A DNA stretch of 64,000 nucleotides from Neisseriaceae bacterium. Its GTDB lineage: Bacteria; Pseudomonadota; Gammaproteobacteria; Burkholderiales; Neisseriaceae. The notes below the pieces were generated by a model. The model did not search any database. It was not told the origin of the DNA and worked only from the letters and a program-made list of their open reading frames with translations. The DNA is taken from the NCBI GenBank assembly GCA_017991555.1, contig JAGOQM010000001.1, forward strand, positions 186,001-250,000, written 5' to 3'. The translations under genes were made by a program, and so were the position numbers. Of this stretch, positions 8,115 through 16,132 are shown piece after piece; position 1 is the first letter of the stretch; each line of letters starts with the position of its first letter.

Positions 8115-8276
8115 GGGTTCGGAAGCGGCGAAAGCGGCGGCATTATCCTGCTGAATTTAAGGTCTTTAGCTTGGGTGTGCAGTCTGTCAGCTGAGGGCAT
8201 AGCCTGAACCAGGCTGGGCGAATAAACCACTACAGATCAATGATCTTAAAGTTTTAAGGGCAGGCTGTCGGCTTTT

Positions 8277-8295
8277 TTAGATGAGAATCATTATT
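8277..8295 (+). promoter_or_regulatory. Fur-like box upstream of fieF
   Basis: The 19-bp window matches the classical Fur consensus at 13 positions by hand count; its right half AATCATTAT is perfect. It lies just before a TATAAT box at 8324-8329 (weak -35 choices TTATTG or TTGATT), so a metal-responsive regulator could control the exporter. Confidence 0.5.
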
Positions 8296-8485
8296 AATCT
8301 TATTGATTTTAAAGAATTAATTGTATAATTTGATTGGAGCGGGCTAGTTTTTTTGATACCATGAGCCCGAATCTGTGTGTGGCCCGCTCGGTCTCAATCG
8401 AGCCTGCTCAACCCATTCCTGAGGCTTGGTTTAGGGCTGGCCAGTAGGCCCAAATAATGAAACAAAGAGATAAGAAAGGATGGCG

Positions 8486-9385
8486 ATGACTCAAGACAGA
8501 GGCAGGCTAATGAAGTCCGCAACCTATGCGTCGGTAAGCCTCGCGGTTGCGTTGATTGTATTGAAAGCATGGGTGTGGTTTGCCAGTGGTTCAGTGAGTA
8601 TTTTGGCCAGCTTAATCGATTCTTTAATGGATTCGGGCGCCAGCGTCATTAACATGATTGCGGTGGGCATTGCCCTTAAGCCCGCTGACAAACACCATCG
8701 ATTTGGTCATGGTAAAGCCGAGAGCCTAGCCTCTTTAATGCAGGCTGCCTTTGTGGCCGGTTCAGCCGTGTTTTTACTGCTGCAAGGATTTGATCGACTG
8801 CTGCATCCGCAGCCGGTGAATCATTCCGGTTGGGGCATCGTGGTGATGGTGGTGTCGATTGTGGGCACGATTGCCTTGGTGACCTATCAGCGCTATGTGA
8901 TAAGCCGCACTCACTCGCAGGCCATTGCGGCAGACTCGCTTCATTATGTGAGTGACTTGCTGGCCAATAGCATGGTGATTGTGGCCCTGCTGCTGACCAC
9001 CTGGGGCATTGAGGGCGCTGATGTGTATATGGCCTTCTTCTTGGCCGCGTGGATTTTGAAAAGCGCGTGGGACATCGCCAAAAAAGCCTTAACCGACTTA
9101 ATGGACCAGGAGTTGCCGGCAGAAGACCGCGAACGGATTCAAGCGCTGGTGCTGGGGGTCAGCGGAGTTTTGGGCATGCACGACTTGCGCACCCGCACTT
9201 CTGGTGCCAACGTGTTCATTCAGTTGCACATTGAGTTGGACGACCACTTGAACATTGTGGTGGCGCATCAGATTACGGAAAAGGTCGAGCGGACGCTGGA
9301 GAAAGCTTTTGACTACAGCGAAGTGATCGTGCATCAAGACCCCGTTAGCGTGGTCGAGAACGCACGGGCTAAAGGCCTGTTGTAA
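8486..9385 (+). CDS. fieF: Cation diffusion facilitator FieF (ferrous iron/zinc efflux)
   Basis: A 299-residue CDF antiporter with about six membrane segments and a cytoplasmic C-terminal metal-binding domain (from about 210). Starting at the second Met (8486), the transport-site residues fall at Asp45, Asp49, His153 and Asp157, the numbering known for E. coli FieF/YiiP. This and the spacing to AAAGGA (8475-8480) favour 8486 over the ATG at 8480. It exports Fe2+, Zn2+ or related ions with proton exchange. A Fur-like box upstream suggests metal control. A terminator follows 13 bp after the stop. Confidence 0.9.
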   Translation: MTQDRGRLMKSATYASVSLAVALIVLKAWVWFASGSVSILASLIDSLMDSGASVINMIAVGIALKPADKHHRFGHGKAESLASLMQAAFVAGSAVFLLLQGFDRLLHPQPVNHSGWGIVVMVVSIVGTIALVTYQRYVISRTHSQAIAADSLHYVSDLLANSMVIVALLLTTWGIEGADVYMAFFLAAWILKSAWDIAKKALTDLMDQELPAEDRERIQALVLGVSGVLGMHDLRTRTSGANVFIQLHIELDDHLNIVVAHQITEKVERTLEKAFDYSEVIVHQDPVSVVENARAKGLL

Positions 9386-9397
9386 GGCGATAAACCT

Positions 9398-9427
9398 AAA
9401 AAAGACTGCCTGGGCAGTCTTTTTTTG
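9398..9427 (+). terminator. fieF terminator
   Basis: AGACTGCC (9403-9410) and GGCAGTCT (9413-9420) with flanking A6 and T7 form a compact intrinsic terminator. Confidence 0.85.
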
Positions 9428-9432
9428 TGCGG

Positions 9433-9468
9433 GGCATGACTGCCTCAGTGTATTGAGGCAGTCATGCC
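9433..9468. repeat. Perfect 15-bp inverted repeat between fieF and clpA
   Basis: Left arm 9433-9447, loop GTGTAT, right arm 9454-9468. No T-run follows on either strand. It lies between convergent fieF and clpA, 17 bp from the clpA stop, and may act as a terminator or mRNA 3'-end stabiliser for clpA. Confidence 0.7.
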
Positions 9469-9484
9469 GCCATGTTGCAGGCCA

Positions 9485-11770
9485 TTACTGTACGCTTCTG
9501 GCCTTGCTGCGCTTATTGTTCTTGGCTTCAGGGAAGGTTAGGTGAACCTGTCCTTCTTCATCAATTTGCACGATGACGGCACCGCCACTGGTCAATTTAC
9601 CAAACAGTAATTCATCGGCCAAAGCCTTGCGAATGGTATTTTGAATCAGGCGCGACATAGGGCGTGCGCCCATCTGTGGGTCAAAGCCATGCTTGGTCAG
9701 GTACAACTTCACCGAAGGCGTGAACTCAATCTCGACCTTTTTCTCCAGCAGCTGTTCTTCTAGCTGCATCAAGAATTTGTCCACCACCCGTTTAATGGTG
9801 TCGGTATTCAACGGCGCAAACGGAATGATGGCGTCTAGACGGTTGCGGAACTCAGGGCTAAACAGGCGTTTAATGGCAATCATTTCATCGCCTGCCTTGG
9901 TTTCGGTGGTAAAGCCCATGCCAGGCTTGGCTAGGGCCTCTGCGCCCGCGTTGGTGGTCATGATCAAGATGACGTTGCGAAAGTCTGCCTGACGGCCGTT
10001 ATTGTCGGTTAAGGTGCCGTTGTCCATTACTTGCAACATAATGTTGAAAATATCGGGGTGGGCTTTCTCAATTTCGTCTAACAGCAATACGGCAAACGGA
10101 TGCTTGTTGACCGCCTCGGTCAGCAAGCCGCCTTGTTCAAAGCCAACGTAGCCTGGTGGCGAACCGATGAGGCGGGCCACCGAATGGGCTTCCATGTATT
10201 CCGACATGTCAAAGCGCAGCATTTCGACGCCTAGGGCAAAGGCCAGCTGTTTGGCCACTTCGGTTTTGCCCACGCCGGTTGGCCCAGAGAACAAGAAGGT
10301 GCCAATGGGTTTATTCGGCAAGGCTAGGCCAGAGCGGGCCATCTTAATGGCGCTAGACAGGGCTTCCACCGCTGGGTCTTGTCCATAAATCACATTTTTT
10401 AAATCGCGATTGAGGTACTTTAAGACCCGTTTGTCGTCGTGAGAAACGGTTTTTTCGGGAATGCGCGCCATTTTGGCCACGATGGCCTCGACGTCGGCTT
10501 TGCCAATGCTCTTACGCTGCTTCTCTTTCGGGAGAATGCGCTGCGCTGCGCCGGCTTCGTCGATGACGTCGATGGCCTTGTCGGGCAAAAAGCGATCGTT
10601 AACGTAGCGAGCAGACAGCTCGGCCGCAGCCTCTAAGGCCGCTTGGGTGTACTTAACCTGATGGAACGACTCAAAGGCCGACTTTAAGCCTTTAAGGATG
10701 CCCACGGTTTGTTGGACTGTGGGTTCGGCGATGTCTATTTTTTGGAAACGGCGGCTCAGCGCGTTGTCTTTTTCAAAAATAGTCCGGTATTCATTGTAGG
10801 TGGTGGCGCCAATACAACGCAGGGTGCCTTTAGAAAGCGCCGGCTTCAAAAGGTTGGAGGCGTCCATGGTGCCGCCAGACACGCTGCCCGCGCCGATGAT
10901 GGTGTGTACCTCATCAATAAACAGAATGACGTTGGGCAGTGCTTCAATTTCTTTTAGGATCAGCTTTAATCGCTGTTCAAAATCGCCACGGTATTTGGTG
11001 CCGGCCAGTAGGGCGCCTAAATCAAGCGACAGCACTTGGGCGTCGGCCAAAACCTCGGGCACCTGTTTTTGAACCACCATATAAGCCAGGCCTTCGGCTA
11101 GGGCGGTTTTGCCCACGCCCGCTTCGCCCACCAGCAAGGGATTGTTCTTGCGGCGGCGGCACAACACTTGAATCATGCGCTCTAGCTCGGCTTCGCGGCC
11201 AATCAATGGGTCGATTTTGCCGGCCACGGCCAGCTTGTTCAGGTTGGCGGTGTACTTCATTAGGGCCGTTTCGTTGGCGCTGGCGTCTTCGCTGGCCTCG
11301 GCTTCGGGTTCTTGGCTGGGGCTTGGCGCATCATCGGGACCAATGCCATGCGCAATGTAGTTCATGACTTCTAGCCGGGTAATTGACTGTTGGTTGAGGT
11401 AGTACACGGCATGGGCGTCTTTTTCACCAAAAATCGCCACCAGTACCTGGGCGCCATTCACGTCTTTGTGGCCAGAAGATTGGGCCTGCATGATGGCGCG
11501 TTGAATCACACGCTGAAAGCCTAAGGTAGGCTGCGTTTCAACGCGCTCAGACATGCTTTCAGGAATGATGGGGGTGTTTTCGTCAATAAACTCACTGAGC
11601 TTATGGGCCAGTATGGCCAGATCGGCCTTACAGCCAAGTAAAACTTTACGGGCCAAATCATTTTCTAATAAAGCCAGCAGCAGATGTTCAACGCCTAAGA
11701 ATTCATGGCGTTTGAGTTTGGCACGCGCAAAGGCATGTTGCAATGTGGATTCTAGTTCTGGTGTGATCAT
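9485..11770 (-). CDS. clpA: ATP-dependent Clp protease ATP-binding subunit ClpA
   Basis: A 761-residue Hsp100 unfoldase that feeds substrates to ClpP. Order: N-domain with Clp repeats (about 1-140), D1 AAA module with Walker A GEAGVGKTA (about 208), arginine-rich middle, D2 module with GPTGVGKTE (about 485), and the C-terminal D2 small domain. The frame is open further upstream, but the ATG at 11770 follows GAGGAG and begins the conserved ITPELE segment, so it is the true start. It lies 2 bp downstream of clpS, its adaptor. Confidence 0.96.
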   Translation of the reverse strand: MITPELESTLQHAFARAKLKRHEFLGVEHLLLALLENDLARKVLLGCKADLAILAHKLSEFIDENTPIIPESMSERVETQPTLGFQRVIQRAIMQAQSSGHKDVNGAQVLVAIFGEKDAHAVYYLNQQSITRLEVMNYIAHGIGPDDAPSPSQEPEAEASEDASANETALMKYTANLNKLAVAGKIDPLIGREAELERMIQVLCRRRKNNPLLVGEAGVGKTALAEGLAYMVVQKQVPEVLADAQVLSLDLGALLAGTKYRGDFEQRLKLILKEIEALPNVILFIDEVHTIIGAGSVSGGTMDASNLLKPALSKGTLRCIGATTYNEYRTIFEKDNALSRRFQKIDIAEPTVQQTVGILKGLKSAFESFHQVKYTQAALEAAAELSARYVNDRFLPDKAIDVIDEAGAAQRILPKEKQRKSIGKADVEAIVAKMARIPEKTVSHDDKRVLKYLNRDLKNVIYGQDPAVEALSSAIKMARSGLALPNKPIGTFLFSGPTGVGKTEVAKQLAFALGVEMLRFDMSEYMEAHSVARLIGSPPGYVGFEQGGLLTEAVNKHPFAVLLLDEIEKAHPDIFNIMLQVMDNGTLTDNNGRQADFRNVILIMTTNAGAEALAKPGMGFTTETKAGDEMIAIKRLFSPEFRNRLDAIIPFAPLNTDTIKRVVDKFLMQLEEQLLEKKVEIEFTPSVKLYLTKHGFDPQMGARPMSRLIQNTIRKALADELLFGKLTSGGAVIVQIDEEGQVHLTFPEAKNNKRSKARSVQ

Positions 11771-11772
11771 GT

Positions 11773-12090
11773 TTACTCCTCTTCTGCTATGCACAATAAG
11801 GGATGGCCATGTTCTTGCGCTAAAGCCATCACTTGGGTGACTTTGGTAAAGGCAATGTCTTTTGAGTAAAGGCCACAAACGGCTTTACCTTCTTCGTGTA
11901 CTTGCCACATCACGGCCTCGGCTTGATCCTGGTTCAAAAAGAACACTTCGGTCAAAACGTCTACCACGAAATCCATTGGGGTATAGTCATCATTTAACAA
12001 GCATACCTTGAATTTCCGTGGAGGAGGCATATTTTGTGTATTTTCTACAACTTCTACCGCTATATCATAGAGGGTGTTGGGTTTTGTCAT
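11773..12090 (-). CDS. clpS: ClpS adaptor of ClpAP
   Basis: A 105-residue N-end-rule adaptor. Core motifs are VCLLNDDYTPMDFVVDVL (about 29-46), which builds the pocket for N-terminal bulky residues, and a C-terminal half ending in PLLCIAEEE. It binds the ClpA N-domain and delivers N-degron substrates. An in-frame upstream extension to a TTG exists, but ATG 12090 gives the usual family length. clpS and clpA form an operon, divergent from the cold-shock gene. Confidence 0.94.
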   Translation of the reverse strand: MTKPNTLYDIAVEVVENTQNMPPPRKFKVCLLNDDYTPMDFVVDVLTEVFFLNQDQAEAVMWQVHEEGKAVCGLYSKDIAFTKVTQVMALAQEHGHPLLCIAEEE

Positions 12091-12171
12091 ATATATCAAT
12101 GCTTTCGGCGTAAAAAACGTCTTTATTTTGTGGCAACTTTGGTTTTTAAATGCCAAATATGAAAACTTTAC

Positions 12172-12200
12172 TTGACGGCACTAAATAAGTTGCGTAAAAC
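12172..12200 (+). promoter_or_regulatory. Promoter of the cold-shock gene
   Basis: TTGACG (12172-12177), 17-bp spacer, TAAAAC (12195-12200). It predicts a leader of roughly 95 nt before the ATG at 12304, containing the palindrome GGGTTAA-GT-TTAACCC at 12226-12241. A structured leader is typical for cspA-type mRNAs. Confidence 0.6.
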
Positions 12201-12303
12201 GTTAGACGGTGCTCGATTTTGTGGGGGGTTAAGTTTAACCCATAAACCACACTGTCGTGTTATTTAGTCTCACCAACATGTTTTTATATGTATAGGAAGT
12301 TTC

Positions 12304-12507
12304 ATGGCAACAGGTATTGTTAAATGGTTCAACGACGCTAAAGGTTTCGGTTTTATTACTCCTGATGAAGGTGGTGAAGACCTATTCGCACACTTCTCTG
12401 CGATTAATATGAGCGGTTTCAAAACCTTGAAAGAAGGCCAACGCGTTAGCTTCGACGTGACCGATGGTCCTAAAGGCAAACAAGCCTCAAACATTCAAGC
12501 AGCTTAA
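12304..12507 (+). CDS. CspA-family cold-shock protein
   Basis: A 67-residue single cold-shock domain. It carries RNP1 KGFGFITP (about 14-21) and RNP2 DLFAHFS (about 28-34), which bind single-stranded RNA or DNA. Members act as RNA chaperones or antiterminators. It has an AGGAAG ribosome-binding site, its own promoter and a terminator, so it is monocistronic. Which cspA paralogue it is cannot be decided. Confidence 0.95.
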   Translation: MATGIVKWFNDAKGFGFITPDEGGEDLFAHFSAINMSGFKTLKEGQRVSFDVTDGPKGKQASNIQAA

Positions 12508-12525
12508 TTTGATTTAATCGAATTC

Positions 12526-12550
12526 AAAAAGCCGCTTTCGAGCGGTTTTT
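12526..12550 (+). terminator. Cold-shock gene terminator
   Basis: GCCGCT, loop TTCG, AGCGGT followed by T5; the stable UUCG tetraloop and U-run make a good intrinsic terminator. Confidence 0.85.
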
Positions 12551-12649
12551 CTCTTTGACTGTTGTTGGTGCTTCGGGCCTACCCATTAGGCAAGCAGAAC
12601 ACGGTTAATGCAACACACATACAGTGGGTATTATGGTTTTATTCAGCAA

Positions 12650-12679
12650 AATAAAGGCTGCCTAACGGCAGCCTTTATT
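12650..12679 (-). terminator. Terminator of the gltIJKL operon
   Basis: Perfect 13-bp arms (12650-12662 and 12667-12679) with a 4-base loop. Read leftward, a T-rich tract follows. It lies 17 bp after the gltL stop. Confidence 0.85.
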
Positions 12680-12695
12680 GCGTCTGGCGCGGTCG

Positions 12696-13445
12696 CTAGC
12701 AGGAGGTCAAAATTTTTGATAGGAACTGCTGTGCCCGTTCGCCGCGTGGGGCATTGAAAAACTCATCCTTGCTGCAATCTTCTTCAATACGGCCCTGATC
12801 CATAAAGATAATGCGATCGGCCACGCTTCTGGCAAACCCCATCTCGTGCGTCACGCACATCATGGTCATGCCTTCCTTGGCCAAGCCCACCATCACGTCT
12901 AACACCTCTTGAATCATCTCAGGGTCAAGGGCGCTGGTCGGTTCATCAAACAGCATCGCCACAGGATCCATGCTTAATGCTCGTGCAATGGCCACGCGCT
13001 GCTGCTGGCCGCCAGACAGTTCGGCCGGAAACTTATTGGCGTGGGCGCTGAGGCCGACCCGGTCCAAATAGGCCAGCGCCTTTTTTAAAGCCTCATCGTT
13101 GCTGCGGCCCAATACCTTGATTTGGGCAATGGTCAGGTTTTCGATGATGCTCAGGTGAGGGAAGAGCTCAAAATGTTGAAACACCATGCCGACGCGACTA
13201 CGCAGCTTGGACAGGTCGGTTTGGCTGTCTTTGAGCTTGATGCCATCAATCACGATTTGGCCCTGTTGAAAAGGCTCCAGTGCATTGACGCATTTGATCA
13301 AGGTGGATTTGCCTGAGCCCGACGGGCCGCAGACCACAATGACCTCACCTTTTTTCACCGTGGTGCTGCAATCGGTGAGCACCTGAAAGTCACCATACCA
13401 CTTGCTGATGTTTTGAATCTCAATCATATTTGTCGTTTGGGTCAT
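12696..13445 (-). CDS. gltL: Glutamate/aspartate ABC importer ATP-binding protein
   Basis: A 249-residue polar amino-acid ABC ATPase. Walker [10 protein letters not shown] (about 39-47), signature LSGGQQQR (about 143), Walker [10 protein letters not shown] (about 163) and the switch His in VTHEMGFA are all present. It powers uptake by the GltJ/GltK permease pair. Its start overlaps the gltK stop by 4 bp. Family members for Glu, Asp, Gln and Arg are similar; the assignment rests on the whole operon. Confidence 0.9.
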   Translation of the reverse strand: MTQTTNMIEIQNISKWYGDFQVLTDCSTTVKKGEVIVVCGPSGSGKSTLIKCVNALEPFQQGQIVIDGIKLKDSQTDLSKLRSRVGMVFQHFELFPHLSIIENLTIAQIKVLGRSNDEALKKALAYLDRVGLSAHANKFPAELSGGQQQRVAIARALSMDPVAMLFDEPTSALDPEMIQEVLDVMVGLAKEGMTMMCVTHEMGFARSVADRIIFMDQGRIEEDCSKDEFFNAPRGERAQQFLSKILTSC

Positions 13446-14113
13446 ACGCTGATCTTTCTTTGTAACTGTTTGACGAGGCTAGAAGCGATAAAGCTGATGA
13501 TGAAATAAACCACGCCCACAAAAATAATGTAAGGGGTCAGTAAGCCCATTAAGTCGCCACGAACAGAAGCCGATCGGAAAAAGTCGGTTAAGCCAACGGC
13601 GTAAACCAACGTCGTGTCTTGGAACAAAATAATGCTTTGTTGCAGCAGCAACGGCGTCATTTTGCGAAAGGCCTGAGGCAAAATAATGAGCCGCATGGTT
13701 TGCCCATAGGTCATACCTAAGGCGTAGGAGGCTTGCATTTGGCCTTTGGAAATGGATTGAATGCCGGCACGGACGATTTCGGAGAAATAAGCCGCTTCGA
13801 ACAGCATAAACGCCACCACCGATGAGGCAAAGGCCGTGTCAATGGTCATGAAGTTGCCGGTCACCCAGTGATAAATTAGGGGCACAGCAAAGTAAAACCA
13901 CAGCAATACCAACAGCAGGGGTACCGAGCGGAAGTAGTTCACGTACAGTTTGGCGGCCTGGCTCAGTAAAGTAAAGCGTGACAGACGGGCCAAGGCCAAT
14001 AGGGTGCCAATGACAATGCCGCCTAAAACGCCAAAGGCCAAAACTTTTAGGGTCATCCATAGGCCGGCCTGTAGGCCAGGCAAGGCTAAGGGGAGGTCGC
14101 TCCAGAAGTTCAT
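13442..14113 (-). CDS. gltK: Glutamate/aspartate ABC importer permease GltK
   Basis: A 223-residue HisM-type inner-membrane permease with about five helices. The coupling EAA-like loop is YSEIVRAGIQSISKGQMQASYALGM in spirit (about 107-131; SEIVRAGIQSI then GQMQAS). It pairs with GltJ to form the translocation path. It overlaps both neighbours by 4 bp, indicating strict co-translation. Confidence 0.88.
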   Translation of the reverse strand: MNFWSDLPLALPGLQAGLWMTLKVLAFGVLGGIVIGTLLALARLSRFTLLSQAAKLYVNYFRSVPLLLVLLWFYFAVPLIYHWVTGNFMTIDTAFASSVVAFMLFEAAYFSEIVRAGIQSISKGQMQASYALGMTYGQTMRLIILPQAFRKMTPLLLQQSIILFQDTTLVYAVGLTDFFRSASVRGDLMGLLTPYIIFVGVVYFIISFIASSLVKQLQRKISV

Positions 14114-14856
14114 GACTTACCTCCTGTCAGCATGCCGGGGATGCGCAGTTTCTTTTCCAGCGTATTCATGCCAAAAATCAACAGTAGATTAATGATCAAA
14201 TACAAAATTGTGGCATAGGTTAAAAATTCAAAGGTATTTTGCGTGTATTCGCTGGCGGTCTTGATTTGGGTAATCAGCTCTGCCGCGCCCACCAATGAGG
14301 CAATCGACGCATTCTTAAAACAGTTGGTTAGCTCCGAGCTTAACGGCGGTAAAATCATGCGAAAAGCCTGCGGCAACAGCACAATTTTATACACCTGAGG
14401 TAGGCTAAAGCCCATCGCATAAGCCGCATTGAGTTGCCCTTTAGGTAAAGATTCAATGCCGGTACGAACCTGCTCACACAGCCGTGCCGCAGTAAATAGG
14501 CCCAAGCCAATGGCGGCAGAAATGTAGGCCGAGGTTTCTGGCGCTAGGCTTTGATACCACCAGTCTTGCATGCCGCGCGGCATCAGCGTAGGCAATACGT
14601 AATACCAAAGGAACAGCTGTACCAGTAGCGGTACGTTACGAAAAATGGTGACGTAGGTGGTGGCGATGCCCCGCGCCCAACGGTTGGGCAGCGTGCGCAT
14701 AATGCCTAGTGTGGTGCCGATCACCATAGCGATGATCCAGGCAGTGATAGAAATGGCAAAAAGCCATCCTAATCCGGTAATGATCCAGCTTAAATAGGTT
14801 TCGGTGCCGATCCCTGTGTCACTGAATAAAACGGACCAATTCCAGCTATAGTCCAT
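14110..14856 (-). CDS. gltJ: Glutamate/aspartate ABC importer permease GltJ
   Basis: A 248-residue HisM-type permease. The N-terminus WNWSVLFSDTGIG and the EAA loop region ARLCEQVRTGIESLPKGQ (about 123-140) are characteristic of GltJ-like subunits. It has about five to six membrane spans. It follows gltI after an 85-bp gap holding a strong hairpin, and overlaps gltK by 4 bp. Confidence 0.9.
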   Translation of the reverse strand: MDYSWNWSVLFSDTGIGTETYLSWIITGLGWLFAISITAWIIAMVIGTTLGIMRTLPNRWARGIATTYVTIFRNVPLLVQLFLWYYVLPTLMPRGMQDWWYQSLAPETSAYISAAIGLGLFTAARLCEQVRTGIESLPKGQLNAAYAMGFSLPQVYKIVLLPQAFRMILPPLSSELTNCFKNASIASLVGAAELITQIKTASEYTQNTFEFLTYATILYLIINLLLIFGMNTLEKKLRIPGMLTGGKS

Positions 14857-14885
14857 GTGAACCCCTTTATGGTAAACCTTACAAA

Positions 14886-14913
14886 CACAGCCAAGTCAGG
14901 CGACTTGGCTGTG
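14886..14913. repeat. Perfect 12-bp hairpin between gltI and gltJ
   Basis: CACAGCCAAGTC (14886-14897), loop AGGC, GACTTGGCTGTG (14902-14913). Leftward it is followed by only TTTGT, a poor U-run. In binding-protein operons such hairpins protect or partly terminate the message so the binding protein outnumbers the permease; that role is inferred here. Confidence 0.7.
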
Positions 14914-14941
14914 GGTCATGGCGTGAACGCCAGTCGCTTCG

Positions 14942-15835
14942 TTATGCCGCTTTATCGTGAGGCTTCGTAATCAAGCTTTTTAGCTCGTTTGACATTGGGA
15001 AGTTCAAGTTTAGGTTTTTAGGGGGGACAGGTTTTTGGAACCATTTATTGTAAATCGTGTTGATTTCACCTGATTTATAGGTGGCAATAATGGCGTTGTC
15101 GACCACGCGCTTAAAGTCGGCATCGCCTTTACGCATCATGCAGCCATAAATTTCAAATGACTGAGGCTTGCCCGTCACCACCCAGTTACCAGGGTTTTTT
15201 GACTTGGCAATTTCACCATACAATAGGGCATCGTCCATCATGAAGGCATCAGCACGGCGGTTTTCTAACAGCAAGAAGGCATCGCCGTGGTCTTTGGCGG
15301 AAATGATTTTAATACCGGCGTTGTTTTTGGCATTGTAGGCACGAATGTAGCGTTCAGAGGTGGTGCCCGCAGTGGTCACCAGGGTTTTGCCTTTTAGGTC
15401 GGTAAACTCTTTAATGCCTGAGGTTTTAGCGGTCAAGAGGCGGGTGCCAATTTCAAAAATGCCTACTGAGAAAGCCGCCTGTTTTTGGCGCTCTTCATTG
15501 TTGGTGGTAGAACCACACTCAATGTCGACCGTGCCGTTAGACACCAAAGGCACACGGTTTTGTGAGGTCACTAGATTGTAGCGAACCTTAAGGTTAGGCA
15601 TTTTTAATTCTTTTTTAACTGCTTCAACCACTTTTAACTGTAGGTCGTGTGAATAGCCGATGGGCTGCCTTGGGTTGTTGGCAATGTAAGAAAAAGGAAT
15701 AGAAGAGTCGCGGTGGCCCAAAACAATGGTGCCGGAATCTTTAATTTTTTTAAGGGTGCCCGTGTATTCTTTGGCAAAAATAGGCGTAGACAATACGGCT
15801 AAAGAGATCGCAGTTAAGGCAATATGCTTGATCAT
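14942..15835 (-). CDS. gltI: Glutamate/aspartate-binding periplasmic protein
   Basis: A 297-residue periplasmic solute-binding protein with a Sec signal peptide ending near AKEYTG (about residue 22). The body has the amino-acid-binding features GHRDSSIPFSY (about 39), SRVPLVSNGTVDIECGS-type segment and TTAGTTSERYIRAYN (about 153). It delivers Glu/Asp to GltJKL. The start ATG follows GGAGAAAC. An 11-bp direct repeat lies upstream at 15887-15909. Confidence 0.9.
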   Translation of the reverse strand: MIKHIALTAISLAVLSTPIFAKEYTGTLKKIKDSGTIVLGHRDSSIPFSYIANNPRQPIGYSHDLQLKVVEAVKKELKMPNLKVRYNLVTSQNRVPLVSNGTVDIECGSTTNNEERQKQAAFSVGIFEIGTRLLTAKTSGIKEFTDLKGKTLVTTAGTTSERYIRAYNAKNNAGIKIISAKDHGDAFLLLENRRADAFMMDDALLYGEIAKSKNPGNWVVTGKPQSFEIYGCMMRKGDADFKRVVDNAIIATYKSGEINTIYNKWFQKPVPPKNLNLNFPMSNELKSLITKPHDKAA

Positions 15836-15886
15836 GATGTTTCTCCTAAATCATTTTCACTGTGGACTTATAACTTATATTTATTA

Positions 15887-15909
15887 GATCTATGCTTGGA
15901 TCTATGCTT
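15887..15909. repeat. Tandem 11-bp repeats upstream of gltI
   Basis: GATCTATGCTT occurs at 15887-15897 and again at 15899-15909, a 12-bp period, about 50-75 bp upstream of the gltI start. The spacing fits a site for a dimeric regulator, but no regulator is identifiable. Confidence 0.4.
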
Positions 15910-16132
15910 TATGCAAAGATGGAATTAAATCTACGACAAAAATTATGAAAAGGCAATGGTTTTTTGATGACGTTGGCCAAAAGCTGATCCAGCTCAGGTA
16001 AAGGGGCGCAGCGATTAATTTGATTTAGTCACTTGATCATGCAGTGGGTTTGAGGTGAGTTGTGGTATGCTTCAAACACGCCTGTATGCACTCGCAAGGC
16101 GAGTTTAAGAATATTGATAAGGGGTATTAGGC

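Larger units (their letters stand above)
8000..8485. other. Long regulatory gap upstream of fieF
   Basis: About 480 bp between divergent mltG and fieF. It contains a consensus promoter at 8086-8114, a small hairpin AGCCTG/CAGGCT near 8200, a T6 run near 8274-8279, a Fur-like box at 8277-8295, a TATAAT box at 8324-8329 and an 8-bp inverted repeat GAGCGGGC (8337-8344) with GCCCGCTC (8382-8389). No convincing ORF was seen. Confidence 0.5.

Noticed and set aside
8330..8480. fieF leader as a yybP-ykoY manganese riboswitch
   Set aside because: The expected conserved GGGGAGUAG and CUGAGA-type blocks were not found by eye.
11771..11878. 36-residue N-terminal extension of ClpA
   Set aside because: It runs through clpS, lacks conserved residues and ignores the GAGGAG ribosome-binding site before ATG 11770.
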